From a virus, in the IMG/VR virus record IMGVR_UViG_3300021961_000445, positions 1 to 29,267 of that record: 29,267 nucleotides of DNA. The stretch is one strand, 5' to 3'. The notes under the pieces were generated by a model. It saw only the letters and a list, made by a program, of their open reading frames with translations, was not told where the DNA came from and made no database searches. Each line of letters starts with the position of its first letter. Position 1 is the first letter of the stretch. The translations under genes were made by a program, and so were the position numbers. Below, one piece after another: positions 20,268-27,430 of the stretch.

Positions 20268-20404
20268 AATTAAATTAAATTAGGTTCGTTTCGGACCGAA
20301 TTTCTTTCTGGCGGGGGTCCGTTTCCCGCCAAGATTTAGGTGGGGTGCTTTGATAAGTAGGGTAACCCTCACACTTTTTTAAAAAAAATTTTTATTTTTG
20401 TAGG
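20268..20404. promoter_or_regulatory. Divergent promoter region
   Basis: Transcription direction switches here. It holds a 7-bp hairpin TGGCGGG/CCCGCCA (20309-20315 with 20325-20331), a TTCGG-A-CCGAA dyad at 20291-20301, and an A/T tract (20375-20399). The GC-rich hairpin could be a leader structure or an operator. No full -33/-7 promoter pair is convincing on the minus side. Confidence 0.5.
20393..20400 (+). promoter_or_regulatory. Candidate Bacteroides-type -7 box
   Basis: TATTTTTG fits TAnnTTTG. If used, transcription would begin about 20407, which excludes the ATG at 20405 and favours the in-frame ATG at 20426. No TTTG at the expected -33 spacing. Confidence 0.35.
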
Positions 20405-20425
20405 ATGGTGTTGCAATTAAATCCC

Positions 20426-20632
20426 ATGATTCCCGTGTATTCCATTGAGCATCAAATGGAAGGGTATGCTTTTCTGGTTATTGACTATAGCCAGGAGCAT
20501 GACCTCCTGTTCACAGTTGCTTTGGATAATGGGGAGATCTGGACATTGAATAATAAGGACTTGCGGTTTTGTAAGAATGTCAGTATGGACCGTAAGGAAG
20601 TGGGAAAATGCTATAGGCCTGATAAGAATTAA
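20426..20632 (+). CDS. Small conserved phage protein (68 aa)
   Basis: MIPVYSIEHQMEGYAFLVID, then YSQEHDLLFTVALDNGEIWT and a basic end with LRFCKN. An all-beta fold is likely. The EGYALxVIDYSQEHDLLFxVAxDxxGEIWTLxNKxLRFCKN pattern is one I recall from Bacteroidales phage genomes, function unknown. An in-frame ATG at 20405 would add seven residues; I prefer 20426 because a -7 box ends at 20400. First gene of the plus-strand module. Confidence 0.7.
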   Translation: MIPVYSIEHQMEGYAFLVIDYSQEHDLLFTVALDNGEIWTLNNKDLRFCKNVSMDRKEVGKCYRPDKN

Positions 20633-20648
20633 ATGGTCGTTGGTATTG

Positions 20649-20675
20649 TTTGTGATATTCTTTGTATTATATTTG
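20649..20675 (+). promoter_or_regulatory. Candidate promoter ahead of structured RNA
   Basis: TTTG (20649-20652) and TATATTTG (20668-20675) match the Bacteroides -33 and -7 elements, though the 15-nt spacing is shorter than usual. Start predicted near 20682, just before the first hairpin of the non-coding region. Confidence 0.45.
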
Positions 20676-20717
20676 CACCATAAGACGTGCTTTAAAAAGT
20701 CCTCGGACTTTAGCATC

Positions 20718-20743
20718 AAAATGAAGCCCGTAAGCTTCATTTT
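20718..20743 (+). terminator. Strong 10-bp hairpin, possible terminator
   Basis: AAAATGAAGC and GCTTCATTTT with a 6-nt loop, then TATAAAAT. It could end the transcript of the 68-aa gene or be the second helix of the structured RNA. Confidence 0.45.
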
Positions 20744-20967
20744 ATAAAATATGGGACTTGTCTGCTTACCACATTGGCACTTGATGTATAGGGGCAGATT
20801 CTCCCAGGGGTGATAGCCCTCGAATAGAGGTAACTACCCCCAGTGGTCATACCACTTCTTGACTGGGTAAAAGGCTAAGGGTTGATAGAGATGCCTCCAG
20901 TATGACGGTAAAACCAGGAAACTGGTCAGACGACTTGAAGGAAAACCGCTGGAATTGAGTAGGTTAA

Positions 20968-20988
20968 AGAAAAATGAAATATTTTTCT
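20968..20988 (+). terminator. A/U-rich 8-bp hairpin
   Basis: AGAAAAAT and ATTTTTCT with a 5-nt loop. It has the A/U-rich, U-tract-containing form of a weak bidirectional terminator and closes the structured stretch. Confidence 0.4.
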
Positions 20989-21081
20989 AAGGGCCTAAGT
21001 GTATCTAATTCAATCTAAACCAATACTTTATACATATCGCTTGATTCAGATTAGTCTGGATAAGCCAAGATGTGTGTAAAA

Positions 21082-21111
21082 TTTGTTATTTGAAATAATA
21101 TATTATCTTTG
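21082..21111 (+). promoter_or_regulatory. Bacteroides-type promoter of the structural operon
   Basis: TTTG (21082-21085), an 18-nt spacer, then TATCTTTG (21104-21111), close to the ideal -33/-7 pair. Start expected near 21118, 10 nt before the ATG at 21128. The best promoter match in the window. Confidence 0.65.
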
Positions 21112-21127
21112 TGGAAAACAAAGTATA

Positions 21128-21478
21128 ATGCTGGTTGTCAAGACTCCAAGAAACAGGTTCTTTCACACGTACCTTGCGTGGTTGAACCCATTGCTCATGT
21201 TAAGCAAAGGTGAGTTGGATATACTTGCCGCTTTATTGACCTTGCATTATAACCACAGGAACTACCCGAAGGATACACTTGATGCCTTGCTTACGTCTCC
21301 CGAGACCTTGGAAGCGGTAAGGAAGAAGATCAAGATAAACACCAGGATGTTCAATAAGTTGCTTTCCAGCCTGAAAGAGAAGGAGTTGATCCTTGAGAAG
21401 GGACTGAATACCAGTCTTACAAAGTATCCCAAGGATAACAAGTTCAAATTGTATGTCAGCTTTGTTCCTGAGAAATGA
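21128..21478 (+). CDS. Winged-helix-like protein (116 aa)
   Basis: Start ATG 21128; an in-frame TTG at 21083 lies upstream of the predicted transcription start and is rejected. Residues 28-95 show a helix-turn-helix with wing: SKGELDILAALLTLHYNH, a Lys-rich helix EAVRKKIKINTRMFNKLLSS, LKEKELILEKG and a final beta pair KFKLYVSFV. MarR/replication-protein-like winged helices have this form. It is the first gene of the structural operon and could regulate it, or may act in replication or packaging. It ends in an ATGA overlap with the IHF/HU-like gene. Confidence 0.65.
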   Translation: MLVVKTPRNRFFHTYLAWLNPLLMLSKGELDILAALLTLHYNHRNYPKDTLDALLTSPETLEAVRKKIKINTRMFNKLLSSLKEKELILEKGLNTSLTKYPKDNKFKLYVSFVPEK

Positions 21479-21705
21479 AGGTTGATATAGATAAGGTTCT
21501 GTTGGAAGTAGCTGTGAAACACGGTATTACAAAGTTTCATGCCGAAATGATATATAAAAGTATCTTTGAAATGGTGGCTGAGACGATGCGTGAAGGCGAC
21601 ATAGATAATATATTGTTGCCTAAGTTTGGTAAATTCATAGTACCCAGGAAGAAGCTCATGTTGATGAACCCTGGTAAATACGATAAAAAATATGGCACTG
21701 AATAA
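21475..21705 (+). CDS. IHF/HU-like DNA-bending protein (76 aa)
   Basis: MKVDIDKVLLEVAVKHGITK, then a helix AEMIYKSIFEMVAETMREGD and the family signature LPKFGKFIVPRKKL (about 48-61), corresponding to the GFG-x-F-x-V-x-x-R region of HU/IHF. It is shorter than host HU (about 90 aa); the DNA-binding beta arm is reduced. Such proteins sit near the structural genes of crAss-like phages. Probable role in genome architecture or packaging. Overlaps both neighbours by 4 and 14 nt. Confidence 0.75.
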   Translation: MKVDIDKVLLEVAVKHGITKFHAEMIYKSIFEMVAETMREGDIDNILLPKFGKFIVPRKKLMLMNPGKYDKKYGTE

Positions 21706-22780
21706 AAGATTTAATGATATACAAAAGCTTTATGACAAGCTTGGATGGAACAACGCCGACACATTGAAGAATGCAATGGCCAAGTCTCCCGATTACATGT
21801 ATATCGCATTCCTTACACAAACGGGCACTGATGCTCCTGTCGAGAATGTTTTGTATAATGACCTTGTTTCCGCGAGTCCCGTTTACTTCAGTTATGAGGG
21901 AATAGGTATTTACCGGATACATTGCAACCTGTTCAAACCAGGTTACATGGAGGTTGAGATCCAGAATGCGCAAGGAAACACCTTTGTTGACAATACCATT
22001 ACAGCCACTGTTTATACAGGATATGTTGAATTGATGGTCAATGACAGTGGATCTCCGGCTGATTCCATATTGAGGAACACTCCGATAAAGATAAGGGTTT
22101 GGAACAATGCTTCCGTTTCTGTGTTAACTCCGGCGTTACCAACAACTTGCCTGTATATTTCTTATGTTGACTTTGGAGCAGTTATGTCAAATGATTTGTT
22201 TTTTGATGATGCATTGACGCAACCATTGTTTATAAACAACATTGGTGATGGAGCATTGAGAACAATGATGCAAACCAATGGTGGTGAATTATATGGTATT
22301 TGGAATGATGCTGGAAACTTTATTTTTAGTGGTTGCAATTTATATTATTACGGAACTTCAGGAATGAACATTGATGTATATGATCTTGGTGGATTAGTGA
22401 TGACAATTGAATTCAATCCAATGTCAGCATTTGCCTTGCCTTGTCAAGCATTACAATGTTATTCTGTTACCATTGATGGTTTTTATACTTATCTATATGT
22501 CATAGATTATAATACCCCACTTGTGACTTCTAACATCAATGTGCTTTCTAATCCACCATATGGTAGTCAAATTGATTTGACTGATGAAATATCAGCTGGA
22601 TTGTTCTTTAGGCAATTGTATGGACAAGATGCAGTTTACAGTTTGGTTGTCAATCCAGATACTTCTTATACCATAACATTGAATAACGCCATTAACTGGT
22701 TTAATGATAGTTCACCTATATCATTGTATTTAGATGATAATTTTAGTGGATTGATTCAATATGATATGACACCTTGTTGA
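21692..22780 (+). CDS. Two-part structural-module protein (362 aa)
   Basis: Residues 1-145 are homologous to the following 139-aa gene: YIAFLTQTGTDAPVENVLYN here and YMAYLTQSGSDAPVPQVLFS there, with a shared ending (TPIKIRVW / TLIKLEIW). The C-terminal 215 residues have no counterpart. They are all-beta with many Asn, Tyr, Asp and Gly (DLGGLVMTIEFNPMSAFALP; NPDTSYTITLNNAINW), as in a receptor-binding or head-fibre domain, and their DNA is visibly richer in A/T-ending codons than the first part. The duplicated N-domain probably anchors to a virion part. No named family recognised. It overlaps the IHF/HU-like gene by 14 nt. Confidence 0.72.
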   Translation: MALNKRFNDIQKLYDKLGWNNADTLKNAMAKSPDYMYIAFLTQTGTDAPVENVLYNDLVSASPVYFSYEGIGIYRIHCNLFKPGYMEVEIQNAQGNTFVDNTITATVYTGYVELMVNDSGSPADSILRNTPIKIRVWNNASVSVLTPALPTTCLYISYVDFGAVMSNDLFFDDALTQPLFINNIGDGALRTMMQTNGGELYGIWNDAGNFIFSGCNLYYYGTSGMNIDVYDLGGLVMTIEFNPMSAFALPCQALQCYSVTIDGFYTYLYVIDYNTPLVTSNINVLSNPPYGSQIDLTDEISAGLFFRQLYGQDAVYSLVVNPDTSYTITLNNAINWFNDSSPISLYLDDNFSGLIQYDMTPC

Positions 22781-22812
22781 AATTAAATTAACTCACACTT
22801 TAAATTTTTAAA

Positions 22813-23232
22813 ATGTTCACATATCCAAAAATGCTAAATAACCTACATAGACTTTCAGTCTTCTTCGGGATTTCCTATGGGAAGGAATTTGAGAAGATAA
22901 TCGCACGTGAGCCTTTGTTCACATACATGGCTTACCTGACCCAGTCAGGCAGTGACGCTCCTGTTCCACAGGTGTTGTTCAGCAATCTTGAAGCCAGCCC
23001 TACATTTGTCTACAATGCAACAGGCGTTTATGAGATGTTTCATCCTTTGATCAATTCGACAAAGAGCATTGTAACCATATCTTCCGGACAGGTTGCCGCC
23101 CCTGACAGTTATTGTGCCGTAGCGTATATAAGAAGTTTAGGCAGCATAGGTATAAACACCATTGATTACACAAGCAATCCTTCTGATGACCAGTTGTTGA
23201 ACACATTGATCAAGTTAGAGATTTGGTTATGA
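22813..23232 (+). CDS. Paralogue of the N-terminal domain of the 362-aa protein (139 aa)
   Basis: MFTYPKMLNNLHRLSVFFGI, then FTYMAYLTQSGSDAPVPQVLFSN (in part shared with the gene upstream), GVYEMFHPLINST and a final TLIKLEIWL. It corresponds to only the first domain, so this is probably the ancestral form and the upstream gene an extended one. Beta-rich. Because it lies in the virion module, a minor structural or head-decoration role is likely but unproven. Ends as ATGA with the next gene. Confidence 0.72.
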   Translation: MFTYPKMLNNLHRLSVFFGISYGKEFEKIIAREPLFTYMAYLTQSGSDAPVPQVLFSNLEASPTFVYNATGVYEMFHPLINSTKSIVTISSGQVAAPDSYCAVAYIRSLGSIGINTIDYTSNPSDDQLLNTLIKLEIWL

Positions 23233-23465
23233 GGTTCATAATTGATACCGAGAAGAAACTGATAACCGTGTACGGCAATTCCGGATTGAAAGAGATGGCC
23301 AATACACTGGTTGAACTGTCTGAAAAAGGATTTGACGGATATTCATTGCATGCCATTCCACTTTTGGATTTTCCAAAACAAAATGGTACCTTTGGATATG
23401 TGAGTACTGATACACTTACTGTAGATAAACCGAATGAGCCTGTTATCCCTCCAATTTATCTCTAA
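23229..23465 (+). CDS. Small hypothetical protein (78 aa)
   Basis: From ATG 23229 (MRFIIDTEKKLITVYGNSGL): two strands, a helix KEMANTLVELSEKG, then a Thr/Pro-rich end (VDKPNEPVIPPIYL). The ATGA junction fixes the start. A small family of this form occurs in crAss-like structural modules as I recall; function unknown. Confidence 0.68.
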   Translation: MRFIIDTEKKLITVYGNSGLKEMANTLVELSEKGFDGYSLHAIPLLDFPKQNGTFGYVSTDTLTVDKPNEPVIPPIYL

Positions 23466-23697
23466 GTTTCCCGAAATTGTCAACGGGTGGAAGAACATGA
23501 TTTTTCCTAATGACAAGGTGGAGGCGCTTGCTTACAAGCGTCTTGAGGAGTGCATATCGTGTGACCAGAATTCCACGCCTAAAACGGTGGATTTCAAATC
23601 ATATTGCAAAAACTGCGGATGTCTTCTTGCCGCAAAAGCAAGAAGTATGGAATCAAAATGCCCGCTTAACAAATGGCAATCCTCGGAACAGACTTAG
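23434..23697 (+). CDS. Cys-rich zinc-binding-like phage protein (87 aa)
   Basis: Pattern CISC (40-43), then YCKNCGC (57-63) and KCPLNKW (75-81): two CxxC pairs plus two further Cys, with the tail CPLNKW. This form (RLxxCxxC ... CxxCGCxLxAKxR ... CPLxKW) recurs in Bacteroidales phages and is probably a zinc ribbon. The start at 23434 overlaps the previous gene by 32 nt; a start at 23497 is possible. Function unknown. Confidence 0.7.
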   Translation: MSLLSLQFISKFPEIVNGWKNMIFPNDKVEALAYKRLEECISCDQNSTPKTVDFKSYCKNCGCLLAAKARSMESKCPLNKWQSSEQT

Positions 23698-24008
23698 ACT
23701 CGATAGAGGTTACTTACAAAACCCCTTTGGTAAGCGTCAAAGGAAGGGTTTTGAAAAAGACCGTATCAAGGAAGAGCGTGATACACCTTTCACGTATCCT
23801 CATAATAGACGAGGATTACGATTCAAAAGGGAATCTGAGTCCGGATACCTGCAGAATATATTATGAGAACCTTGGATGGCTTGTGTTGGAAGAGTCTTAC
23901 GGGGAACTGGCCAAATACAAGATCGGATTTGTTAACAAGACAATAGGATTTCAACAACAAGAAACAAAAAAATATGGATCAAAAGGAAATTCACGAAAAA
24001 ATGCGTAA
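23673..24008 (+). CDS. Hypothetical protein (111 aa)
   Basis: Beta-rich: SIEVTYKTPLVSVKGRVLKK, VIHLSRILIID, then TCRIYYENLGWLVLEESYGE and a Lys/Gln-rich end. Overlaps the neighbouring genes by 25 and 35 nt. A competing frame at 23510-23866 on the same strand is highly basic and not protein-like. No family recognised. Confidence 0.65.
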   Translation: MAILGTDLDSIEVTYKTPLVSVKGRVLKKTVSRKSVIHLSRILIIDEDYDSKGNLSPDTCRIYYENLGWLVLEESYGELAKYKIGFVNKTIGFQQQETKKYGSKGNSRKNA

Positions 24009-24312
24009 GCATTTAACGCCAATGAACGGGCACATTATCGTAGAGTATGTGCGTAATTTAAAGACTTCAGGAGGAATCTATCTTCCTGAGAAATCAGAAC
24101 ACACCAAGAGCATCGCCCATCCGGTGGTAGCCGCTGGTCCGCAGACCGACATCAAGGTAGGCGAATGGGTTGCCCTGCGTCCCATGCAGGTTGACGTGTT
24201 CAAGATGTATGACCGAGAGTTCGCCATCCTCCGTGACTTTGACGTGATGATGAAGGTCGATATGAACTACCTCAAGGATGAGGCCGACTTCAAATCCAAA
24301 ATAAACGACTAA
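23974..24312 (+). CDS. GroES-like co-chaperonin (112 aa)
   Basis: Cpn10 features: P-x-NGHIIVEYV at 17-26, then the mobile-loop-like TSGGIYLPEKS (31-41), VVAAGP (51-56) and KVGEWVALRP (61-70). T4 gp31-like phage co-chaperonins have this order. It would cap the host GroEL to help fold the capsid protein. The length (112 aa) is a little above bacterial GroES (about 97). The C-terminal 20 residues are acidic-basic extension. It sits among virion genes, as expected. The sequence here is richer in G/C than the preceding genes. Confidence 0.75.
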   Translation: MDQKEIHEKMRKHLTPMNGHIIVEYVRNLKTSGGIYLPEKSEHTKSIAHPVVAAGPQTDIKVGEWVALRPMQVDVFKMYDREFAILRDFDVMMKVDMNYLKDEADFKSKIND

Positions 24313-24316
24313 TAAA

Positions 24317-24745
24317 ATGGCTAAATTACCAAGCGTTCCCACTGGGATGAAATCAATGATGAAATCCTCTACCAATAAAGAAGGTGAATTCATCACCAAA
24401 CTTCTGCACTGTGCCGCGCAGATCCACATCTATCACCTGATCTGCAAGGGCCCTGGTTCATTTGCAATGCACAAGGCATTGAATGAATTGTATGATGCTC
24501 TTCCTGATCTGGCTGATGGTCTTGCCGAGTCAGTTCAAGGCAAATACGGCATCCTCAACTACGCCATGGGCGGAGTGAGTTACGACAGCACCCTTTCAAA
24601 AGCGGTTCCTTATGTGAAGGAAGTCTTGAATTATGTGAAGGCTACCCGCAAGGACATCTGTCAGGAAAGCAATTTCCAGAACCAGATCGATGAGATTGAG
24701 ACATTGCTTTATAGTACTATTTATAAACTTGAGAACCTGAATTGA
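24317..24745 (+). CDS. DUF5856-like helical protein (142 aa)
   Basis: All-helical: FITKLLHCAAQIHIYHLICK, then FAMHKALNELYDALPDLADGLAESVQGKYG. The H-x-x-x-x-x-IYHL...HKAL-x-E-x-YDxL-x-DxADxLAE layout resembles a four-helix ferritin/Dps-type fold and the DUF5856 family found in crAss-like phages. If metal-binding residues are retained (His, Glu, Asp in the first two helices) it could bind iron; unproven. Starts 4 nt after the GroES-like gene. Confidence 0.65.
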   Translation: MAKLPSVPTGMKSMMKSSTNKEGEFITKLLHCAAQIHIYHLICKGPGSFAMHKALNELYDALPDLADGLAESVQGKYGILNYAMGGVSYDSTLSKAVPYVKEVLNYVKATRKDICQESNFQNQIDEIETLLYSTIYKLENLN

Positions 24746-24751
24746 TAACCT

Positions 24752-25276
24752 ATGAAAGTCATCGAATCCTGGGACATCAGTGCCAACTTTTGGGAAATCA
24801 ACCCCCAACTCAGGGTTCCTGAGCCTTTCAAGGAATTATATACACAGGACAAGTCAAAAGGCAAGTCCCACTCAAGTCGATTGATGTGGGCACTTGCCTT
24901 TTTTGCTGACTTTGATTCAAAATACCGTGCCCTTTCAGACAATGAAAGGAAGAAATTAATAGCGGAAGATATCCTGAAGGAACCTGGGTTTGACTGGACA
25001 ACGACTGAAAAGTATGTAAAGGCCTGGGACATGTTCAAGTCCGTGCCCATGAAGCAGATGGCTGAATGGGAAAGGCTGATGAATGAGAAAACGGAGTACA
25101 TGCGTACTTTGAAATACAACGCCGAGACGGCTGACGAGATTGAAAAACGACTCTTGTCAAACACTAAGTTATATTCGGAGTATGAAGAGATCATGTCCCG
25201 CCTTGTCCAAGAGGGTGAGGGTGGAACCATGATAGGCGGTGGGATGGAAAGTCTCACTGAGAAAGGAGAGATCTGA
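24752..25276 (+). CDS. Terminase-adjacent protein, candidate small terminase (174 aa)
   Basis: Helical protein: SSRLMWALAFFADFDSKYRA, a helix SDNERKKLIAEDIL, an acidic-basic C-terminal coiled coil (DEIEKRLLSNTKLYSEYEEI) and a Gly-rich end (GGTMIGGGMESLTEKG). It directly precedes the large terminase (TGATG junction). Position and helix content fit a small terminase subunit, but no helix-turn-helix signature is obvious. crAss-like phages carry a protein of this kind at this place. Confidence 0.6.
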   Translation: MKVIESWDISANFWEINPQLRVPEPFKELYTQDKSKGKSHSSRLMWALAFFADFDSKYRALSDNERKKLIAEDILKEPGFDWTTTEKYVKAWDMFKSVPMKQMAEWERLMNEKTEYMRTLKYNAETADEIEKRLLSNTKLYSEYEEIMSRLVQEGEGGTMIGGGMESLTEKGEI

Positions 25277-27339
25277 TGTGGAACGACAGGAGGGACTTTA
25301 CACTAGCGGAAATCCCAAAACTACATCCCATGAGTCATGGGTATCTGGATTTCTGGCGCGGTGAAAAGAAGAAAGTTATTGAAGGGGTGTGGATAAACGG
25401 AGTGTGGTGTCCGCCACAACTCTACCATTACCTTAATTACGCGACAATAATCCTTGGTGAAAAGAAGACAAGGAAAAAGGACAGGCCGTGGGATCTTGAT
25501 TATGTATGGGACATGGCTTATTATTGGATAGAGGCACGTGGAATCTCAGGTTTTGAAAAAGTCGGAGACGTGGATGACATCCGTTCATTTTTAAGACAAC
25601 GACATGGAGAAGACCTCGGAAAACCATTATACAACAGCCAAGCAAGGAACCTGCTTGTTATGGGCCCTCGTGGTTGGGGGAAGTCTTATTGGGCTGCTAA
25701 TATCGCTGCTCATGAGTATCTTACAGACGGACAACGGGAATATGTACCAGGAGAAATTCCAAAAGAAACGGCCGAGATCATGCTCAGCGCCTACAATGCC
25801 CCCTACGTCAATGACCTCATTACAAAAATACAGGACGTCCTGAACAATTATCCCGGTGGCATGGAAGTCAACGGGATTTATTATCCACCCCCTTTTGCAA
25901 AAACCCTGTCTGGACAATGGACGATAGGTAAGAAGGTGGAGAATTACTATAAAAAGAAAGTCGGAGGAAAGTGGCAATTTGTCGGGACAAGGTCCTGCTT
26001 CAAGCCGCGCGTCTATAAAGACAAACCACTAGCGGGTGTCGGAGGCCGTAACACCTTGAAGATAGGTGAAGAGATCGGAGTTTGGGAAAATCTAATTGAA
26101 TCACATTTTGCTGATGAAAACACACAACGCCTTAACAACTATAAGTTCGGATCCACAATGTACATCGGTACAGGTGGTGATATGGTCGGAGGAGGTACTC
26201 TCGCAGCTCAGAAAATGTTTTACGATCCAGACACGTATGACTGCCTTGTGTTTGACGACATTTACGAAAACCGTGGAAAGATCGCTTTGTTTTTTCCATC
26301 CACATACACCAAGATAAACTACAAGGATCCGTTGGGTAACACCAATCATGAACTTGCCGCATTAGGCGAGGAAGAGGAGCGTGAAAAGAAGAAGAAAGCC
26401 AAAGATGCAAGTGCCTATGATGAATACGTTGTATATAACCCGCTGGTTCCCAGTGAGGTCTTCCTGTCAAAGACTAATAATATTTTCCCTCTTAAGGATC
26501 TTCAGTACACTCTGGCTAACATTGAAACTAGTAAACTAGTTGATGCTGAATGGGTTGGAGACTTGACAATGTCTCCGGAAGGAGAAGTTGAATGGGTTAA
26601 CAATGCCAAGAACAGGCCTATCCATGATTTTCCTTTGAAGGCCGAGGCAAACACTGAAGGGTCAGTGGTTATTTATGAGCACCCTAAAAAGGATGAGGAT
26701 CATGTCATACCGTGGGGACGTTACATAGGAGGGATTGACCCTTATGACCACGACAAGTCAAACTCAGGATCCCTTGGGTCCATGATTGTATTGGACAATT
26801 TGACAAACAGGATTGTGGCTGAATACTCAGGACGTCCTGAAACTGCAAATGATTTTTATGAGATATGCCGCCGTCTTGCAGTGTATTTCAATGCAATCAC
26901 TCTTTATGAGAATGAGAAAAAAGGAGTGTTTACTTACTTTGAAGCCTCAGGATCACTACATTATCTTGCACGTCAACCTAAACTTATCAAGGATGTAGTG
27001 CAAGGTTCGACTGTTGATCGAGGTTATGGTATGCACATGCCCTTGGAAATCAAGAGATACGGTGAAGGATTGATAAACAGTTGGCTTAGAAGGACTTATG
27101 AAGGTGACGTAAAGGTTTGTCACAAGATACGATGTATACCCTTGTTGAAGGAGTTGATCATGTACAACACGGATGGCAACTTTGACCGTGTAATGGCCTT
27201 GATGTTAGCACTTTACCAAAAGGAGGAGCTTCGTAAATACCAAGTAAACGCAGAAGAAAAGGTAAAGACGTTCCTTGAACAGGATTTCTTTAAAACAGGA
27301 TTTGTCAAAGGTTCCAAACCTAGGGCGTTTTTTTCCTAA
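25276..27339 (+). CDS. terL: Terminase large subunit
   Basis: 687 aa. ATPase domain: Walker A GPRGWGKS (130-137), a Walker B-like LKIGEEIG (261-268) with Glu pair, and coupling motif YIGTGGD (296-302). RNase H-like nuclease domain: GGIDPYDHD (485-493) with D488, a second acidic residue at about E545 (LYENEKKG), and D637 in GNFDRVMALMLAL. These are the expected ATP-driven packaging motor and headful nuclease. An aromatic N-terminal region (WCPPQLYHYLNYATIIL) precedes the ATPase. The length is in the range known for crAss-like TerL. Followed by a strong terminator, so transcription of the portal is separate. Confidence 0.93.
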   Translation: MWNDRRDFTLAEIPKLHPMSHGYLDFWRGEKKKVIEGVWINGVWCPPQLYHYLNYATIILGEKKTRKKDRPWDLDYVWDMAYYWIEARGISGFEKVGDVDDIRSFLRQRHGEDLGKPLYNSQARNLLVMGPRGWGKSYWAANIAAHEYLTDGQREYVPGEIPKETAEIMLSAYNAPYVNDLITKIQDVLNNYPGGMEVNGIYYPPPFAKTLSGQWTIGKKVENYYKKKVGGKWQFVGTRSCFKPRVYKDKPLAGVGGRNTLKIGEEIGVWENLIESHFADENTQRLNNYKFGSTMYIGTGGDMVGGGTLAAQKMFYDPDTYDCLVFDDIYENRGKIALFFPSTYTKINYKDPLGNTNHELAALGEEEEREKKKKAKDASAYDEYVVYNPLVPSEVFLSKTNNIFPLKDLQYTLANIETSKLVDAEWVGDLTMSPEGEVEWVNNAKNRPIHDFPLKAEANTEGSVVIYEHPKKDEDHVIPWGRYIGGIDPYDHDKSNSGSLGSMIVLDNLTNRIVAEYSGRPETANDFYEICRRLAVYFNAITLYENEKKGVFTYFEASGSLHYLARQPKLIKDVVQGSTVDRGYGMHMPLEIKRYGEGLINSWLRRTYEGDVKVCHKIRCIPLLKELIMYNTDGNFDRVMALMLALYQKEELRKYQVNAEEKVKTFLEQDFFKTGFVKGSKPRAFFS

Positions 27340-27340
27340 T

Positions 27341-27378
27341 ATGCTATAGGACAATAGTTAATTTGTCTCCTATAGCAT
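27341..27378 (+). terminator. Strong terminator after terL
   Basis: ATGCTATAGGA pairs perfectly with TCCTATAGCAT (11 bp, 16-nt loop that can pair further) followed by TTTAT. It starts 2 nt after the terL stop. Confidence 0.8.
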
Positions 27379-27399
27379 TTTATGGCTGCGTATCTTAAT

Positions 27400-27407
27400 T
27401 AAATTTG
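27400..27407 (+). promoter_or_regulatory. Candidate -7 box ahead of the portal gene
   Basis: TAAATTTG fits TAnnTTTG and lies 24 nt before the ATG at 27431, just after the terL terminator. No TTTG at a usual -33 distance. Confidence 0.4.
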
Positions 27408-27430
27408 TAAATTCCCCTAATTAGAGATTG

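Larger units (their letters stand above)
20682..20990 (+). ncRNA. Candidate structured RNA
   Basis: About 310 nt without a credible gene. Stem-loops in order: AAAGTC-CTCG-GACTTT (20696-20711); AAAATGAAGC/GCTTCATTTT, 10 bp (20718-20743); CCTC/GAGG (20818 and 20827); AGTGGT-CAT-ACCACT (20842-20856), which competes with CCCAGT/ACTGGG (20839 and 20862); ACCAG-GAAA-CTGGT (20913-20926), a GNRA tetraloop readable on the plus strand; and an 8-bp A/U stem at 20968-20988. A promoter-like pair precedes it. It may be a trans-acting RNA, a leader controlling the structural operon, or a packaging/replication signal. No known RNA class recognised. Confidence 0.5.

Noticed and set aside
23510-23866. A 118-codon plus-strand frame.
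   Set aside because: It overlaps two better genes (Cys-rich protein and 111-aa protein), is extremely Arg-rich and lacks any regular secondary-structure pattern.
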